Positions 1 through 11,956 of a stretch of 64,000 bases of DNA are shown here, one piece after another. The position numbers were made by a program, and so were the translations under genes. Location: assembly GCA_036365515.1 (NCBI GenBank), contig CM070873.1, positions 192,440,604-192,504,603 of the forward strand, in the 5' to 3' direction. Each line of letters starts with the position of its first letter. The stretch's first letter is position 1. The notes under the pieces were generated by a model, which was given only the letters and a program-made list of their open reading frames with translations, did not search any database and was not told the DNA's origin. Source of the stretch: Torymus aiolomorphi (taxonomy: Eukaryota > Arthropoda > Insecta > Hymenoptera > Torymidae).

Positions 1-1794
1 TTCATCAACTGGTTGTGTTTTTAATTTTATAAGATTATGTGTATGATGAAACAAAAATATTATGAAAAAGAAATATGTGGATACCAAAATAATGAAACGA
101 ATTCCAGCTTTAGAATGTGCAATAGAAGGCTAGAGGTAAATTTTAGTACAAATTTAATAATGTAATAATAATTTGTCAAAAACACAAGAGCAAATGGATG
201 TATAAGAGTGTTTTGAGAAAAACTTAGTATCAGGTGCTGTTACGTAAGGGTAGTTAACTTGGCAAACTTTGAGCTTCGCATTTTGTAAAGGCTAGAAGAT
301 TAGGTGATTTCAGAGAAATAGGTGCGAAAGAGTAGTTTTTAAAAAACTTTGTACTGCCTGCTTCTATGGAAACGGCAGTTGACATAAGATCTCAACTTCT
401 CAGTCAACTTTGAGCTTCGAGTTTTATAAAAGCAAGAGAATCAGGTAATACAGAGATTTGAATTGTAATTCTGAGAACTTGTACTTTTTTCTTTTATCCT
501 TTTTTAATAACTTTAAATTCTCTGTTGACATACTAATAAAAGTTTAATAATGTTTTTATCCAAACAATCTTGCTCTGAACAACTGTCCAACTCTCTACAA
601 AGAACTTGACTGAAAGCTTAAATATTTTTTTGAAATAATTATAATAAATACTTCTAAAAACTATTTTTTAAAGTATTTTCTATAATTCCTATAAAAACAT
701 TTTCTATTTCTCACAAAACTGATTTTTACTATTAGCAGTAATTATTCTCATTTTTAAATTATCTCTTTATCTCTTTATAATATTTGTATATATTTGCTAT
801 GAAAATGTTTTCTTTTTCTTACAAAAATAATTTTTTATCTGTAGTATTACTCATTAAATTAAAGTCGTACTTTCAATAACAGAATCATTTCTGTAAATTA
901 TTCATTATTATATTTTCTCTACAAAATATCTTCAAAAATGGGTCATCACTACATCTTCTAAAAAATCCATTAATAAATTATTTTACAAAACTTCTACAAG
1001 CAATCCTTTACAAACTTTTGCAACCAGCTAGAAATTCTTTTCCAAAACCTTTACAATCACTTTACAAAAACTTTTACAAACGATAAGAATTTTTTTGGAA
1101 ACCATAAGAATTATTTTCCGAAACCTATACAATATCCTAAAAAATTATTTACGTTTTATTTTATGAAAAGGAATTCTACGAATAAATAATAAATTTTTGC
1201 GTTCTAAAGTCGAAATAAATTTCTTTCACGCGAATACTGAAAGTCCAACCCAAAAAAGTTGTGAAATCAATTAAAGTGTAGTTTTATACATAACAAACAT
1301 TATTAGGCACGACCGCTTCTCGTTAGGCACGACCGCTTTTCGGGTGAGCCTTATAACTTCACCAGAGCGAAAATTGTCTGACTTCAAAAACTAATAATTT
1401 GATACAAGAAAAGTCTTTTCCAGTCAAAATGAGTGCGTTTTAAGCGTTTTCTGTGATGTATCTATGTCTGTACGCCCGTATGTACGCAAGTTCCTCGATT
1501 ATCTCAATGAATTTTCAACCGATTCTATCGGGATGGCAGGAAAATACTCCTCTAATTATACCTAAGTGCTGGTTCTCAATTGAGATAGATCGATGAAAAA
1601 TTTTAAAAATGCGAGCACAAAGAAATATTTCAAAATATCGATTTTTAAGCTTAATGACTAGAAAAATTAATTTTAAGCTTATATCTACAAGTCTATCTGC
1701 TAAAACTAATTAAAGTACACCCTTTTCCTGTTGGACACTTTTTTCTACGAGCAATATTTGCAAAGATAACTACGAAAAACGACAAAAAAGGTCA
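1..1794. other. AT-rich non-coding DNA with dispersed repeat fragments
   Basis: No coding region can be supported. A direct repeat of the word GGCACGACCGCTT occurs twice near 1306-1340, and its reverse complement reappears near 15003. The phrase around 590-640 (AACTTGACTGAAAGCTTAAATA) is related to phrases near 17160 and 17590, so this is a dispersed repeat family. The ~1440-1620 stretch, with wording about a CGATT-type core, resembles the end of the window near 63270-63400. Confidence 0.6.
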
Positions 1795-2690
1795 AAAATT
1801 GACGATTTTCGGCTATAACTTGACAGGATTTGATTTTACACAAAAATGTTGAATGTAAAAGTTGTAGATTATAATAAAACAAAACTTTTTCCCATTTAAC
1901 ATTTTCATATAAAATCAACTCCTGATGAGTTACACTTATAAAAACGATTTTAAACACTAAAATATACATAAAATGGACGATTTTCGGCTATAACTTGACA
2001 GAATCTTTCTTCACATAAATTATAAATGTAACAATTGTAGACTATAACAAAAACAAAACGTTTTCCTGTTTAAAATTTCATGTACAATCAATTCCTAATG
2101 AGATAATGCGATAAAATCAATTTTAAACGCCTAAATATACATAAAATCAACATGATGAAGTATTTTCGGCTACAGCGTCTCAGGATGTAACTTAACGGAA
2201 ATATGGTAATGTAAAAATGTAAAAATTGTTAATTATAATGTAAAAAAAACTTTTTTCCATTTAATATTTTCATGTACAATTATTTCTGAATCATCTAAAC
2301 GTATAAACATGATTTTTTAAAGCTTCAATACACTTAATATAGTCAAGTTTCGCTTATTATTTAACAGAATACGATTTGACACAAATATTAAATACAGTAG
2401 CTGTAAATAAGATCGAAAAAATCAATAAAATATTCGAAAGTTCATATCATTATAAACAAGGATTTGACTTTCAATAAAACTGTTAAATGCGAAGGATATA
2501 GATAACGTTTAAACAAAACATATTCTCAATTGATATTTTTATGCAGTCATAATATGTGGATCATGTAAACCTATAATCACGATTTTTAAGGTCTTAATAC
2601 AACTAGTATAGTGAATTTTCGCTTATTATTTAACAGAATTCGATTTGACACGGAAATATTCGACACAATAGCTGTAAATAAGATCGGAAA
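1795..2690. repeat. Degenerate tandem repeat, ~180-bp period
   Basis: The phrase ATTTTCGGCTATAACTTGAC recurs in increasingly diverged form near 1805, 1980, 2162, 2345 and 2614, each followed by a conserved block ending in an AAAACTTTTTCC-like run and a CATGTACAATCA-like phrase. Spacing is about 175-183 bp for the first four units and about 269 bp to the last, which has a partial unit in between. A lone related block lies near 5090-5230. The period is satellite-like, but the copies are too diverged to be a young array. Confidence 0.65.
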
Positions 2691-5380
2691 ATTCGACATG
2701 ACATTCCAAAGATAATATAATTACAAAAACATAATAATAAGATACAAAATTACATTTGATTACAATATTCAATCGGATCAACACATTGGAAGAATAACTG
2801 AAGAAACGAAAGATCTACTTTCCTTGTTTTACAGAAAAGGAAAATATTATGCAAACTAAAACGTTTTTGATACTATATTACACTCTTTTGAATAACATTA
2901 AAAATTATGTGACAATAGCTTAGGGTGGTTTATACATGAATAGTCTAAGACCATTACAAAATTTACAAAAATAGAATCTTTAAAATTAAATAAAAAAAAA
3001 ATACTTTTGTGATTGAAAAATTCTCTAATATTGAATAATTATTTTGCGATGAGTCCGTTTTCTATGATTATGAAAAATAAAAAGTATAAGATATCAGAGA
3101 CTAATAATTAATATAAAAAATAAAATTATACAGATACCAATAAAAAAAAAATAAAACAATAACTAACAAAAACTTTTACATAGAAGCTGTCAGAACTTAT
3201 AATTCCTTGTCAAATGATTTAGAGAACTTAGTATGTAGTAGAATTAACATTAGAAAAATGTATAAAAATTGGGTTAGTAAATATATATAATTATGTTATC
3301 TTACTGTTTTGATAACAAATTTGAGAAATTTGATATAAGATTACGCAACTTAACCTGTTAACTATGTTCACAGGACCTAAGCGATTAAACTAAAAGAATC
3401 AAAATTGTCTAATATTATATAAGAACATGTTAAAGTAATATCATATTTACAAAAAAAAAAAAACTTGTGTAATGTATGTGCTATAGATTTTGTAAAATGG
3501 TAAATTTCAATGTATAAAGAATGCAATGTATCTAGCTGACTCTGTCAGTCTTAGTGTGGTAGAAAACTATTAAATAGGCAAGTGTCACTGAGAAGTCTGC
3601 GAAATACATAATGATTTTAATACAACAGACACCCTGAGGTCAGTTCTTACACCCTGACCAAACTTAGAAATTAATCAGACGAGCTAATATTACCAGCGAC
3701 AACTACCTACCCGTATCACATCTAACCACACATTTAACACATTTATCACATTTAACCACACCCAGCACTTTCATGATATCCCCCAGTTTCTTATTACCTA
3801 TATCTATCCCCTCACACTCTAGAGCACTAACACTCGAAGGTAACTGATAGAGCTGCAGAAGTAGCAAAATATGGCTGGACGGTCTAGGCTGGCACTACTC
3901 CACGGATGCCAGTCTGCTGAGAATCATCTAACTAACAGCCATCCACTATATCAGTAACTCCACCATCTGGGAGGAAAGTACTGACAGAGACCGTCAATTG
4001 CGTCTCAATGTCAGGAACTGCCTCAGCCTACGAAGCACATTAATAGCAGATCAGCCACTACTCTGGAAGGCAAGTGAGAAGAGTTGGCTCCTAAAAACCA
4101 CATACGACTAGTAAATAGATGACAAATTATCATAAAACATTACCATAAAAAAGAAACGTCTGCAGAAATGGTTGTAGTTCACTCGCTGCACCATATCTGT
4201 AACAACCAGGGGGGAAGGACTAGTGGAAACCTTCACTCGTTTCACTGCTGGAAATAGCTCCAGCCTGAGAGTCGCTGAAGACACAAGCAGCAAATTCACT
4301 GTACACATAGTCATCCGAATAAAAGCCAAACATGGAAAGTTGAGCACCTAAAAACCACATATAGCTAATAAATAGATGAGCCAGACAACATTTCCACACC
4401 CAAGAAATAGTCTGTAGCATTGCTCGTTGTTTATACTCCTCTTGCTACCAGATACCTGCAACAAGAGAAAGTACTATCAGCTCGCCCATCAGAGAGGTTA
4501 GGAACGAGAAAAGGCTTACTAATAAATCTACTCTGGCTGTTGACACACTGCATTCCTATCTCCGACAAATTATCACCAACCGGCGATTGGCGAACATGAT
4601 GAAAGGGACGAAATTCACCAGAGCGGCATACTACAGCAGCCGCTGTCATCGCTGGGAACGCCGGGAGCCACGCACGCGCCACGCCACAGTCCGCACTACT
4701 TACTATAGGGCTAGAGCAGTAGCAGAAAGCGCGCGCGATCCATTATACCTATAGGTATAAATATGTCAATATATATATCTTAGGTATATACACAGGGAGC
4801 GCTCGCGGTCAAGCGGGTCGCATGCGTTTTTCCAATGTCGCGCAGCCTATATAGTCGCGGTCGCCGTTACGGCTGCTGCTACAGCGCTATATGCCAGGAT
4901 GTCGTTGCCGAATGCATGAGTGTTGAGTTTTTTTCTTCTGTTTTTCTCCTTTTCGCGGTATGATGAGTATTTTTTCGTAATTGAGATTGTAAAGGTATAT
5001 GCAGTTAGGAACACCCGCGAGCAGCTATAAGAGTCCCCACCTTTCGTTAGAACTGTATGAAATTCAACTTTAATGTTTTTTTATTAATCGAGAGCAATGA
5101 AACAATAGTTTTCCTCATATAATTCAACAGCATTTGACTATACACAAAAATTACAAATACATAAGTTGGGGATAACATTGAAAAAAACTTTTTTTCTATT
5201 TAACGTTTTCATAAATAAAAATAAAAAGAATTTTATAATTTCGATATAAATTATGAAAATGTTTTTTAATTTTAAATATACCTGCAATCATGATACTTAT
5301 ATTCAATATTTCTATGTACACTTTAATCATATCATTTAGTACATATTAAATTTATATACATCATAGACTATATTTAAAAA
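2691..5380. other. Non-coding, repeat-derived
   Basis: I see no supportable gene here. 4090-4170 and 4350-4410 carry a partial duplication (AAAAACCACATA followed by AATAGATGA). 4640-4900 is locally GC-rich. 5060-5290 contains a diverged copy of the ~180-bp repeat unit seen at 1795-2690. Confidence 0.5.
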
Positions 5381-5530
5381 TTTATCTAAATATATTTATA
5401 CATGCAGAATTAAAACGCAAACCTTCTACAAAATAGAAGAAATAAATGTGTAAAAGTAAATCAGAGATCAAGATAGCGTCGGAAGGCGGGGCTGCCTTCC
5501 GGAGAGCCTCCTGATAAAAATCTAGAATTA

Positions 5531-5988
5531 GTGTATAAATGCCACCCAAAAAGGAAAGTATCACTTGTAGTTTGCATAGTGTGCGAAAACGTGTACCATA
5601 AAAGTGATTATGAAAAGTGTAAAGACAAAAAATATATAAGTAATCTATTAGTGATATGTCCAGACCACGTGGAGCTTAATATAACCTTAAAAAATCAAAA
5701 AACTAAACTCTGTGAAGCAGCTAAAATATTAATTGCGCAAATTAAAAGTGAAAAGAAGGAACAAATAAAACATAAAATATTAAATGAAATATCTATTATC
5801 TCTGATAGTGTACATAAATCAGTAGATAATGGAAAACTACTAAACGTTACGATGCTAACTGGAAATGCTGAACTGGAAAATCAACATCAAATTGAAATTC
5901 AACTACTAAAACTGTTGAATAAATTGAGTCGTGATTGTAAAGAAAAAAGAATAGTTTATTTAAGATGAATAAGTATATACAAGTATGA
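5531..5988 (+). pseudogene. LINE ORF1, N-terminal part (PHD-like zinc finger plus helical region)
   Basis: This 145-codon frame opens with a Cys/His cluster: a CIVC pair, an H...C pair and a CPDH ending within the first 46 residues, the spacing of a PHD-like finger as found in ORF1 of some arthropod LINEs. A Lys/Glu-rich, probably coiled-coil region follows (about residues 55-145). The first codon of the open frame is GTG and there are stops just upstream, so the true start is not visible. The frame stops 20 bp before the Copia-derived block at 5989. Downstream of that block (11413) a second ORF1-like frame continues with gag-like zinc knuckles, so I infer that the insertion split one ORF1. 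The alternative is two unrelated ORF1 fragments. Confidence 0.5.
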
Positions 5989-6207
5989 TGTAGCGAGCCT
6001 CATGCTCGTGGCGCGAGGTGCTTGTCGCTTGGAGTCCAACAGTCGAGAGAGAGTTTTGCGCGAGTCAGCCGCTGCTGCTCGCGCACCGATCACGTAATGC
6101 GCACTGGAGGGGAGCACACGTACACTTACTTGTGTGAGTGCGCGTATACAATTCATACGCGACCTTTCCTCTTATATTACGCAATATAGAATGTACAATA
6201 TTTAACA
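5989..6207 (-). repeat. Copia 3' LTR (left end of block)
   Basis: On the minus strand it runs from TGTTAAATATTG to GCTCGCTACA, so it has TG...CA ends. It directly follows a purine-rich AAGGAGGCG tract, as expected for a polypurine tract, and lies just past the RNase H stop. Its sequence is not related to the LTR at the other end of the block. Confidence 0.6.
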
Positions 6208-6233
6208 CGCCTCCTTACATTTATATTGCGTAC

Positions 6234-6720
6234 TTATTTTACATTTAACAACATTCTGAGTTTTACAAACTTTTCTTTACATAGTGCTTTCGTTAAAATA
6301 TCTGCAATATTTTCATTGGTATCGATTTTAATCACTTCAATTTCCTTTTCTTTTACGCTTTCATGAACAAAGTGATAGTGTATTTCAATATGTTTTGAAT
6401 TCTTTGTAAAATTTCCACAACTTGCTATGTTAATCGCACCTGTATTATCCTCGTAAACTTTAATTGGTTTATTTACTTTTTCATCGAAAATATTTACTAA
6501 CTCTTTTATAAATTTAATTTCACTCACAGCTTCTGATAAAGCTACATATTCAGCATACGTTGATGCTTTTGCAACACATTTTTGTTTTCGTGATTTCCAG
6601 TCGACTACATTTCCAAAAACTCTAATTATATAGCCTGATGTAGATTTCCTATCAGTACTATCACCTGCCCAATCTGCGTCTATATAGCAGTCAATTAAAT
6701 CACAATTTTGTTTGAGTTTA
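6234..6720 (-). pseudogene. Copia RNase H, C-terminal pol fragment
   Basis: Minus-strand translation gives the Copia RNase H landmarks in order: DADWAGD, DRKSTSGY, KQKCVAKAST.AEY, VYEDNTGAI, KHIEIHYHFV and the terminal ADILTKAL, ending at a stop just before the 3' LTR. In a complete Copia element this follows reverse transcriptase. Here the frame starts abruptly at about 6720 beside a protease/pre-integrase fragment, so roughly 2.5 kb of integrase and reverse transcriptase coding sequence has been lost. The remaining RNase H reading frame is open. Confidence 0.85.
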
Positions 6721-7002
6721 ATTTACTTTTACTCCTAGTGTTATAGCCTTTTTCTTTACTTTCGTTGCTAATTAATGCGCTTGACATATATTTTTCTTTT
6801 ATCTCATCTTTGTTCTTAATTACTTTTAATTTAATAATCCAGAAGGGATTTTTGTATATTCCTAATACTATTCTTTCTTTAGTCAACGGGTCATATATAT
6901 TTATCTTTTTATTATCTAAGTAGATTTGCAATTCCTGATCAACAAATTGTCTTAGTGATAACAAATTCTCTGACAATTCTTTCGAGTACAAAACATCTTT
7001 TA
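6695..7002 (-). pseudogene. Copia gag-pre-integrase remnant
   Basis: The frame contains LYSKELSENLLSLRQFVDQ, matching the segment that links the Copia protease to integrase, and ends in a Lys/Ser-rich tail (GYNTRSKSK) where the deletion to RNase H begins. It is in a different frame from the protease ORF to its right; the frame change falls around 7007-7016, so a small indel separates them. Nothing catalytic remains in this piece. Confidence 0.65.
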
Positions 7003-9396
7003 ATACAAATTCACCACCTTTGTTCTGAATTTAATTAACCCCGAGCCTACTGTTTTTAGCGAACTACCTTTATTAGCACATCTCACAGTATGATTAATAT
7101 TATCATCCATCTTTTCAAATATCAATTCCGTCCTACTCAAATGCTCTGTCGCTCCAGAGTCAGCTATGAATTTAACAATCACATTACCTTTGTTACTATC
7201 TGCTCTATTCTTATTACTAACTGTAGAATTATTTATTACATTACCCTCTTTCTGCTCATCTCCATCTTGGTACTCGTCTCTGGCAGTCATCAGTGACCAG
7301 CCCGGTGGAGCACGGCCACCACGACCTCTGCCGCCACGTCCTCTGCCACTGGACCCTCGGTGATCATTTCCACTTCGAGCTGCTCTGCTCGAAGAGCCCC
7401 TAAGATGGCTCTCGCTTCCCGTCTCTGGGCGTGTACTGCTTCCTTTTGAGCGCTTTTCTGGGATCTCATCCTGTCGCTCCCCCTCTCTCTTTCGGCTTGT
7501 ACACTCTCTCGCTTCATGGCCAGGTTTCTGACACACATAGCACACCCTCTGCCCGGGTGTGGGGCAGTTTCTGGCCAGATGGCCATTACGGCCGCAAGAG
7601 TAGCACCTGGTTTCTGGTGAGGCTGAGTCACTTCTTCCAGCTCCCCTCACGTCTCATCGACCTCGACTGTCGCCAGTACGGTACCTCAACCTTGAAAACA
7701 TTGCTGTCTTCGGGGCTCCTTTCCTGGTTGATGATTCCACCTGTAACAGATAATCTTTTAGTCGTGAGTAGGGCACGTCTTGCCCTGTTGTTTGTCTGTT
7801 AAGACAATTGAATACTTCAATGCCTGGCACCGCATCTCTTACAGCATGCATAAAAATATCTCTCTTTTCTTTTTCTGACATCTTACCAGCATCTGGGACA
7901 TTTTCATACATTCGAACTTTTTCTTCGAATTTGTCCCAGAATTCCGGGGCCTTTTCTTTCTTTGGATTGAATCTCATCTCATACAAGTCTTTCCTAGCTG
8001 ACACGCTTGTAATTCTCATCTCAAGTCTTTTGTATTCTTTTAATTTAATTAAAATCTCTTTAGGCTCTTTTATGTCAAGGATCTTGGCATAATATTTCTC
8101 ATCGATGTGATTTATTATTATGTCTCTCACCTTGTGTTTATCATTAGCTATCTTTGATTCAGACACATTTTTAGACAGTTCTGTACTCAATATGTATTCT
8201 AGTTTTTTTGTTCTCAACTCCGATCTCAAATAATCATCAAACATGTCAAACTTATTGTTAGAAGTTAATTTATACACTCGGTTTGTACCAGAGTATTTTT
8301 CAAGCACCTCTACTTGTATTTTGTCCATTAAATTTACAAACGAATTTGAACTTTCATTTACTTTACTCTGTTCTTTCAAAAAACTTTCTACTCTTTCTGA
8401 AAATTTCTTTTCAATCAATGCTTCTACATTAATTTCACGCACCTGGTGAGTCTCGTCTCTTTTATGTTCGGTTGATTCAACAGAATGATTTGTTTTACTC
8501 ACCACTGGTCTCGGTTTTACTCGTCTCCACCTTTTACCATCCTCCGCGTCCCAATCTTCCTCGCTCTCATAGTCCAGCAGTTCTCCCTCCTCAGTAGCTG
8601 AGATACTGAACGGAGGTGAGCGTGGAGATCTTACCGTCTGGATGTTGACTCAGTTCGGGTGAGGCTCATCTCGCACATCTCTGCTCTTGGGAGTGCTCAT
8701 ATCGGGGATCAAATCAATCTCCTCCTGCGTAAATGTTAGGTCTCGTCTCTTTGTTGCGACTTCGTCTCCAACATCTGTCGCTGTATTGGTACTGGCCTTT
8801 ATCAATATGTTGGACTTGATTTTGTGCCTACTTTTCTCTTTCTCTCTCTCTTCTTTGATTACTGGTACCTCAGTAATTTGGGCTGTACCTTCAATACTTG
8901 GCCGTATCACACTGCCCCCAGACAGTGATGCCTGCAGCATCTGCCCAAAATTAGAAACAAGTCCTTCCATCAATTGCTTATTCATCTCTCGCTGTAGCGA
9001 AATTGTTTCCAATTGAGTGCGTTTCAGCTGCTCCTACATCTCCTTCTCGAGTACATGCTTCTGTTCTTGAAGCATTTTCTGCACCATTTCCACCGTTACC
9101 GCACCGCCCCCCTTCTCCGGAGGTTTTTCCGTTGTTGTCTCAACCAATGGAGGAATGACGAAAGGCAGAACTTTTGACTCGGCTGGCCAGATTGAGTCGA
9201 CATAATAAAATTGCTCGTCACTCATTTTATGGTCGATCCTTACTATTTTCCGGTCCGAGAACATGAAGTGAAGCGTCCTATTATCTTTCCTGATGACAAA
9301 CACACTTTCCCCCCTATGTTCCAGGTGCATCAGCTCCTGGTTCCACACATCTCCAAACACTCGTTGCAGTTCGTCAAACCAACCTGAAAAACACAA
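7000..9396 (-). pseudogene. gag: Copia gag-protease polyprotein with three in-frame stops
   Basis: Four minus-strand segments (9396-9034, 9012-8650, 8505-7654, 7650-7000) are all in one frame and are separated only by TAG at 9034-9036, TGA at 8650-8652 and TGA at 7654-7656. Order: an N-terminal region with WFDELQRVF and a helical stretch; an acidic linker; a Copia-type Gag core (8505 to about 7690); two CCHC knuckles (CYSCGRNGHLARNC and CYVCQKPGHEAREC); an RG-rich linker; and a retropepsin active site, ADSGATEHLS, at about residue 165 of the last segment. The product would assemble particles and process the polyprotein. Copia Gag does not usually have so long an N-terminal extension. The sequence just upstream (9383) has a good splice acceptor, TTGTGTTTTTCAG, so the first residues may come from a spliced leader. 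Confidence 0.8.
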
Positions 9397-11178
9397 TTGT
9401 ATTAGTTTTCAGTCATACTCTCTTTCTTAGCTTTTACTCTCCAACTTTAGTTAATTCTTATTTCTTTCTCATCTCATTCTCATCTCTTATTTTTCATATA
9501 GCTATATGTACATCTCTATCTCTTTACCGATTCGAATCGTGACGTCACTTTTCTCATCTCCTCATCTCATCGTCTGCGCCTTTTCCAACAACACGGCTTT
9601 TGCTGTCAAACTACTCATCTACTATACAGATTATCTCGTCATCACAATTCTTTTAAGGCGACTTACAATCTCTCTTCGAACTAGATGTGACGTCCTCGTC
9701 TTTAATTGCGCGACTTAAATAAACTCATCTCGGCGTGTGCACACTCTCATCTCTCTCGTCTCATCTCTCTCTCTCTCTAGTTCGAAACCGTGTTGTTTTG
9801 CGTCCTCTGCTCACACTAACACAATGCCGCTAGCAAGCAATTGGTCGTATGTTACAAGGCGCTCTCGCTTTTCACGTACACTACACACTTACGGTGTGTT
9901 TATACAATACACCGCACCGCGCGCGGTTCACGTCAGCGCGCCTCGTGTGCTTCTCTCTGCGCGAGCCCTCTCTACGCGTGCTGTTTGCCGTACGCGTTCC
10001 CCTTCCGCGCACACGCATACACTCTCTATACTATATACCGCGCGCCATGTCTCAGCGCAGCTCCCGCACAGCACACGGTGCTTTCCGCCTTCTCCTCGCG
10101 CCTATCGATCGATGCTGTGTGCCTGCCGTCGCACTCCTTCTCCGCGCGATTATCGGCTCTCTCCCTCTCTCGCCGCGCGTCCCTATCGGCTCTCTCTCTG
10201 CGCGACACGGCTGCGCGCGAGCTCCGTCTCCGACTCTGCGCGCCGCGTCTCTCCCGTGCTCGCGCGGCCTCCCTCTCCCCCAGTGATGGGCCCCCGGAGT
10301 TCGGAAACGGGAAATAATAACTAGATCTAGTTTTTTTCTACCAGTGCTAAGTTCAAGGCAGAGAATTTGTTTTAGTAAGTGACCCAGTGTAAGCGCGACG
10401 TTGCAACGTGTATTTCAGAGTCAGGTCAGGCTATCCCCATGCTGCATTCTCAGTAAATTCTCTGCCTTGAACTTAGCACTGGTCGAAAATAACTAGATCT
10501 AGTTATTATTTCCCGTTTTCGAACTCCGGGGGCCCATCACTGCTCTCCCCTCTCGCGCCGCGCCCACCATGCTCTTACTTAACATGGCGCAACGCGCGCG
10601 CACCGGGGAGAAGAAGACGCAGCTACTCGACAAAGCCGCGGGGCGGCCATTTTGGCCCACTGCACGCGCATGCCCACGTGCAATTTCCCGCGCAAACCTG
10701 TTGCACGCTGATGCCGGGAACCCGACAAAAACCTTGTCGCGTTTTCTCGACTCCCCCGGCTTCTACTCGCGTCTATCTCTTTTCACTGTACACACCCGCC
10801 TGTCTCTTTATCACTTTACACTCACATCATTCACTTCACCTTCAATATTAGACACTATTACATACCCATTTTTTCTCCCTCGCCTGACCCTCTAGCCGCC
10901 ATTCTTCTCGACTGTCCACCCTCGTGGACACCTGCAGTCACACAGACCTGTCGCTGCCTTCCCTGCGGCCGCTAGTTGAGTGAGATGCGAGCAGGGAGAT
11001 ATCTCACCGGCTCTTGAGTCCTTTCTCTCGTCTCTCCTCACTAGCACACGCGTGCACTCCTGTGTTGTGAGATGCGAACGGGGAGATACTCTCTCCCGTT
11101 CTTGAGTTCTTCTTCTGTCTCACAACACGGTTCACTTCACTTTGCTATAAAAAACTGCGCGGTGGAAGCGTTCCTACC
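9397..11178 (-). other. GC-rich leader of the Copia block
   Basis: This stretch lies between the Gag frame and the primer site. It is rich in CTCT and CGCG words and shows several overlapping open frames on the plus strand (9737-10324) that are of low complexity and lack any recognisable domain, so I do not call them genes. It hosts the MITE at 10281-10542. Imperfect direct repeats of the phrase GGGGAGATA occur near 10990-11100 (GAGATGCGA...GGGGAGATA twice). Confidence 0.5.
10281..10542. mobile_element. hAT-type MITE with perfect 8-bp target duplication
   Basis: The element starts CAGTGATGGGCCCCCGGAG and ends with the inverse complement (...GGGCCCATCACTG). The terminal inverted repeats extend about 80-90 bp with few mismatches, including a CTAGATCTAG palindrome and AGTGCTAAGTTCAAGGCAG. 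It is flanked on both sides by the identical 8-mer CTCTCCCC (10273-10280 and 10543-10550). CAG ends and 8-bp duplications are hallmarks of hAT elements. At 262 bp, with no coding capacity, it is non-autonomous. Confidence 0.93.
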
Positions 11179-11189
11179 GGCCCATAACC
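11179..11189 (-). other. Copia primer-binding site
   Basis: Minus-strand GGTTATGGGCC immediately follows the end of the LTR. This matches the initiator-tRNA-derived primer site typical of Copia elements, which prime from an internal tRNA-iMet fragment. Together with the LTR end CCCAACA it fixes the orientation of the block. Confidence 0.75.
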
Positions 11190-11412
11190 TGTTGGGAGTA
11201 GGTTGGTAGGTAAACGCAATAAAAAACTATTCAGATGTAAAAGGCTTTTATTTACTCTCTTACACACGGGTACACACGTCTCACTTAGTGAACGGATTAG
11301 AGCCGAGTAACTGCATCTCGCTCGGCGCTCGCTCTTGCGCTCCGCGCCCCTCCCCTCATCTACCTTCAATTGTTCTAACGCGATGCTCACTGCACAAACC
11401 TCAACAATAACA
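11190..11412 (-). repeat. Copia 5' LTR (right end of block)
   Basis: Minus-strand sequence begins TGTTATTGTTGAGG and ends CTACTCCCAACA, followed directly by a primer site. AATAAAAG near 11237 (minus strand) is a candidate polyadenylation signal. It is not similar to the LTR at 5989-6207. LINE ORF1 sequence resumes at 11413 with no visible target-site duplication. Confidence 0.7.
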
Positions 11413-11834
11413 CATTGAAATGCAAAAACACTCTATGCTGCTTAAAATGTGTAGGTCCGCCTAAGACTTTGCAATGTGATAATAACTCATCCAACATTAC
11501 ATGTATCAATTGTTTTTACAGCAACTCGAAATATAACACAAATTTCGAGGTTAAACATATGGCCAATGCCACAGAGAAATGTACAATATTTAAGAATAAG
11601 CTCAATAGATATATAGATATGACTGATTATCCGATAAGACCTACTATACCAAGATACTTAGGTAAAGTAGGAAACAGCAATCAAGCCACTACGATGACCA
11701 GCTCGACTAGTGCAACTATGCTGACTTCGCCGTTTAGAGATAACTGGACTAGCGCAACTTTGCTGACTTCGCCGTTTAGAGCCAGCACCGCATCTCTAAC
11801 ACATACGACACCAAGGAAACAGCAAACTACATAA
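11413..11834 (+). pseudogene. LINE ORF1, C-terminal part (gag-like zinc knuckles)
   Basis: The frame begins at the edge of the Copia block and immediately shows CCLKC, LQC, ITCINC and a distal C, spaced like the gag-like zinc knuckles at the C-terminus of ORF1 proteins in Jockey/I-type LINEs. A Ser/Thr-rich tail with a duplicated TSATxLTSPFR phrase follows. ORF1 proteins bind LINE RNA. The absence of an N-terminal half here, and its presence at 5531-5968, supports a single interrupted ORF1. Confidence 0.55.
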
Positions 11835-11956
11835 TGGAGCAATACGTCGATCTCATTGAAGAATTGCAAAAAGAAGTAATACAAGAAGAAACGTCATTTC
11901 TTGATCTTAAAACTCTCAATAAAAATATAAATCAAAAAGATAGTTAGATATTATAG

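Larger units (their letters stand above)
5989..11412 (-). mobile_element. Copia (Ty1)-type LTR retrotransposon block, chimeric and internally deleted
   Basis: Read on the minus strand: an LTR (11190-11412), a tRNA-type primer site, a long GC-rich leader containing a hAT MITE, Gag with zinc knuckles, an aspartic protease, a short pre-integrase remnant, RNase H, a purine-rich tract and an LTR (5989-6207). Integrase and reverse transcriptase are missing. The two LTRs are similar in length (223 and 219 bp) and both have TG...CA ends, but they do not resemble each other, and no target-site duplication is visible. The block is therefore best explained as a recombinant of two different Copia elements inserted in, or near, LINE ORF1. 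Confidence 0.75.

Noticed and set aside
9737..10324. Long overlapping plus-strand frames rich in Arg, Ser and Ala
   Set aside because: Three frames are open at once over CTCT/CGCG low-complexity DNA, no domain is visible, and the strand is opposite to the Copia genes.
5984..11417. Target-site duplication for the Copia block
   Set aside because: Five-base flanks (TATGA at left, CATTG at right) do not match, consistent with the unrelated LTRs.
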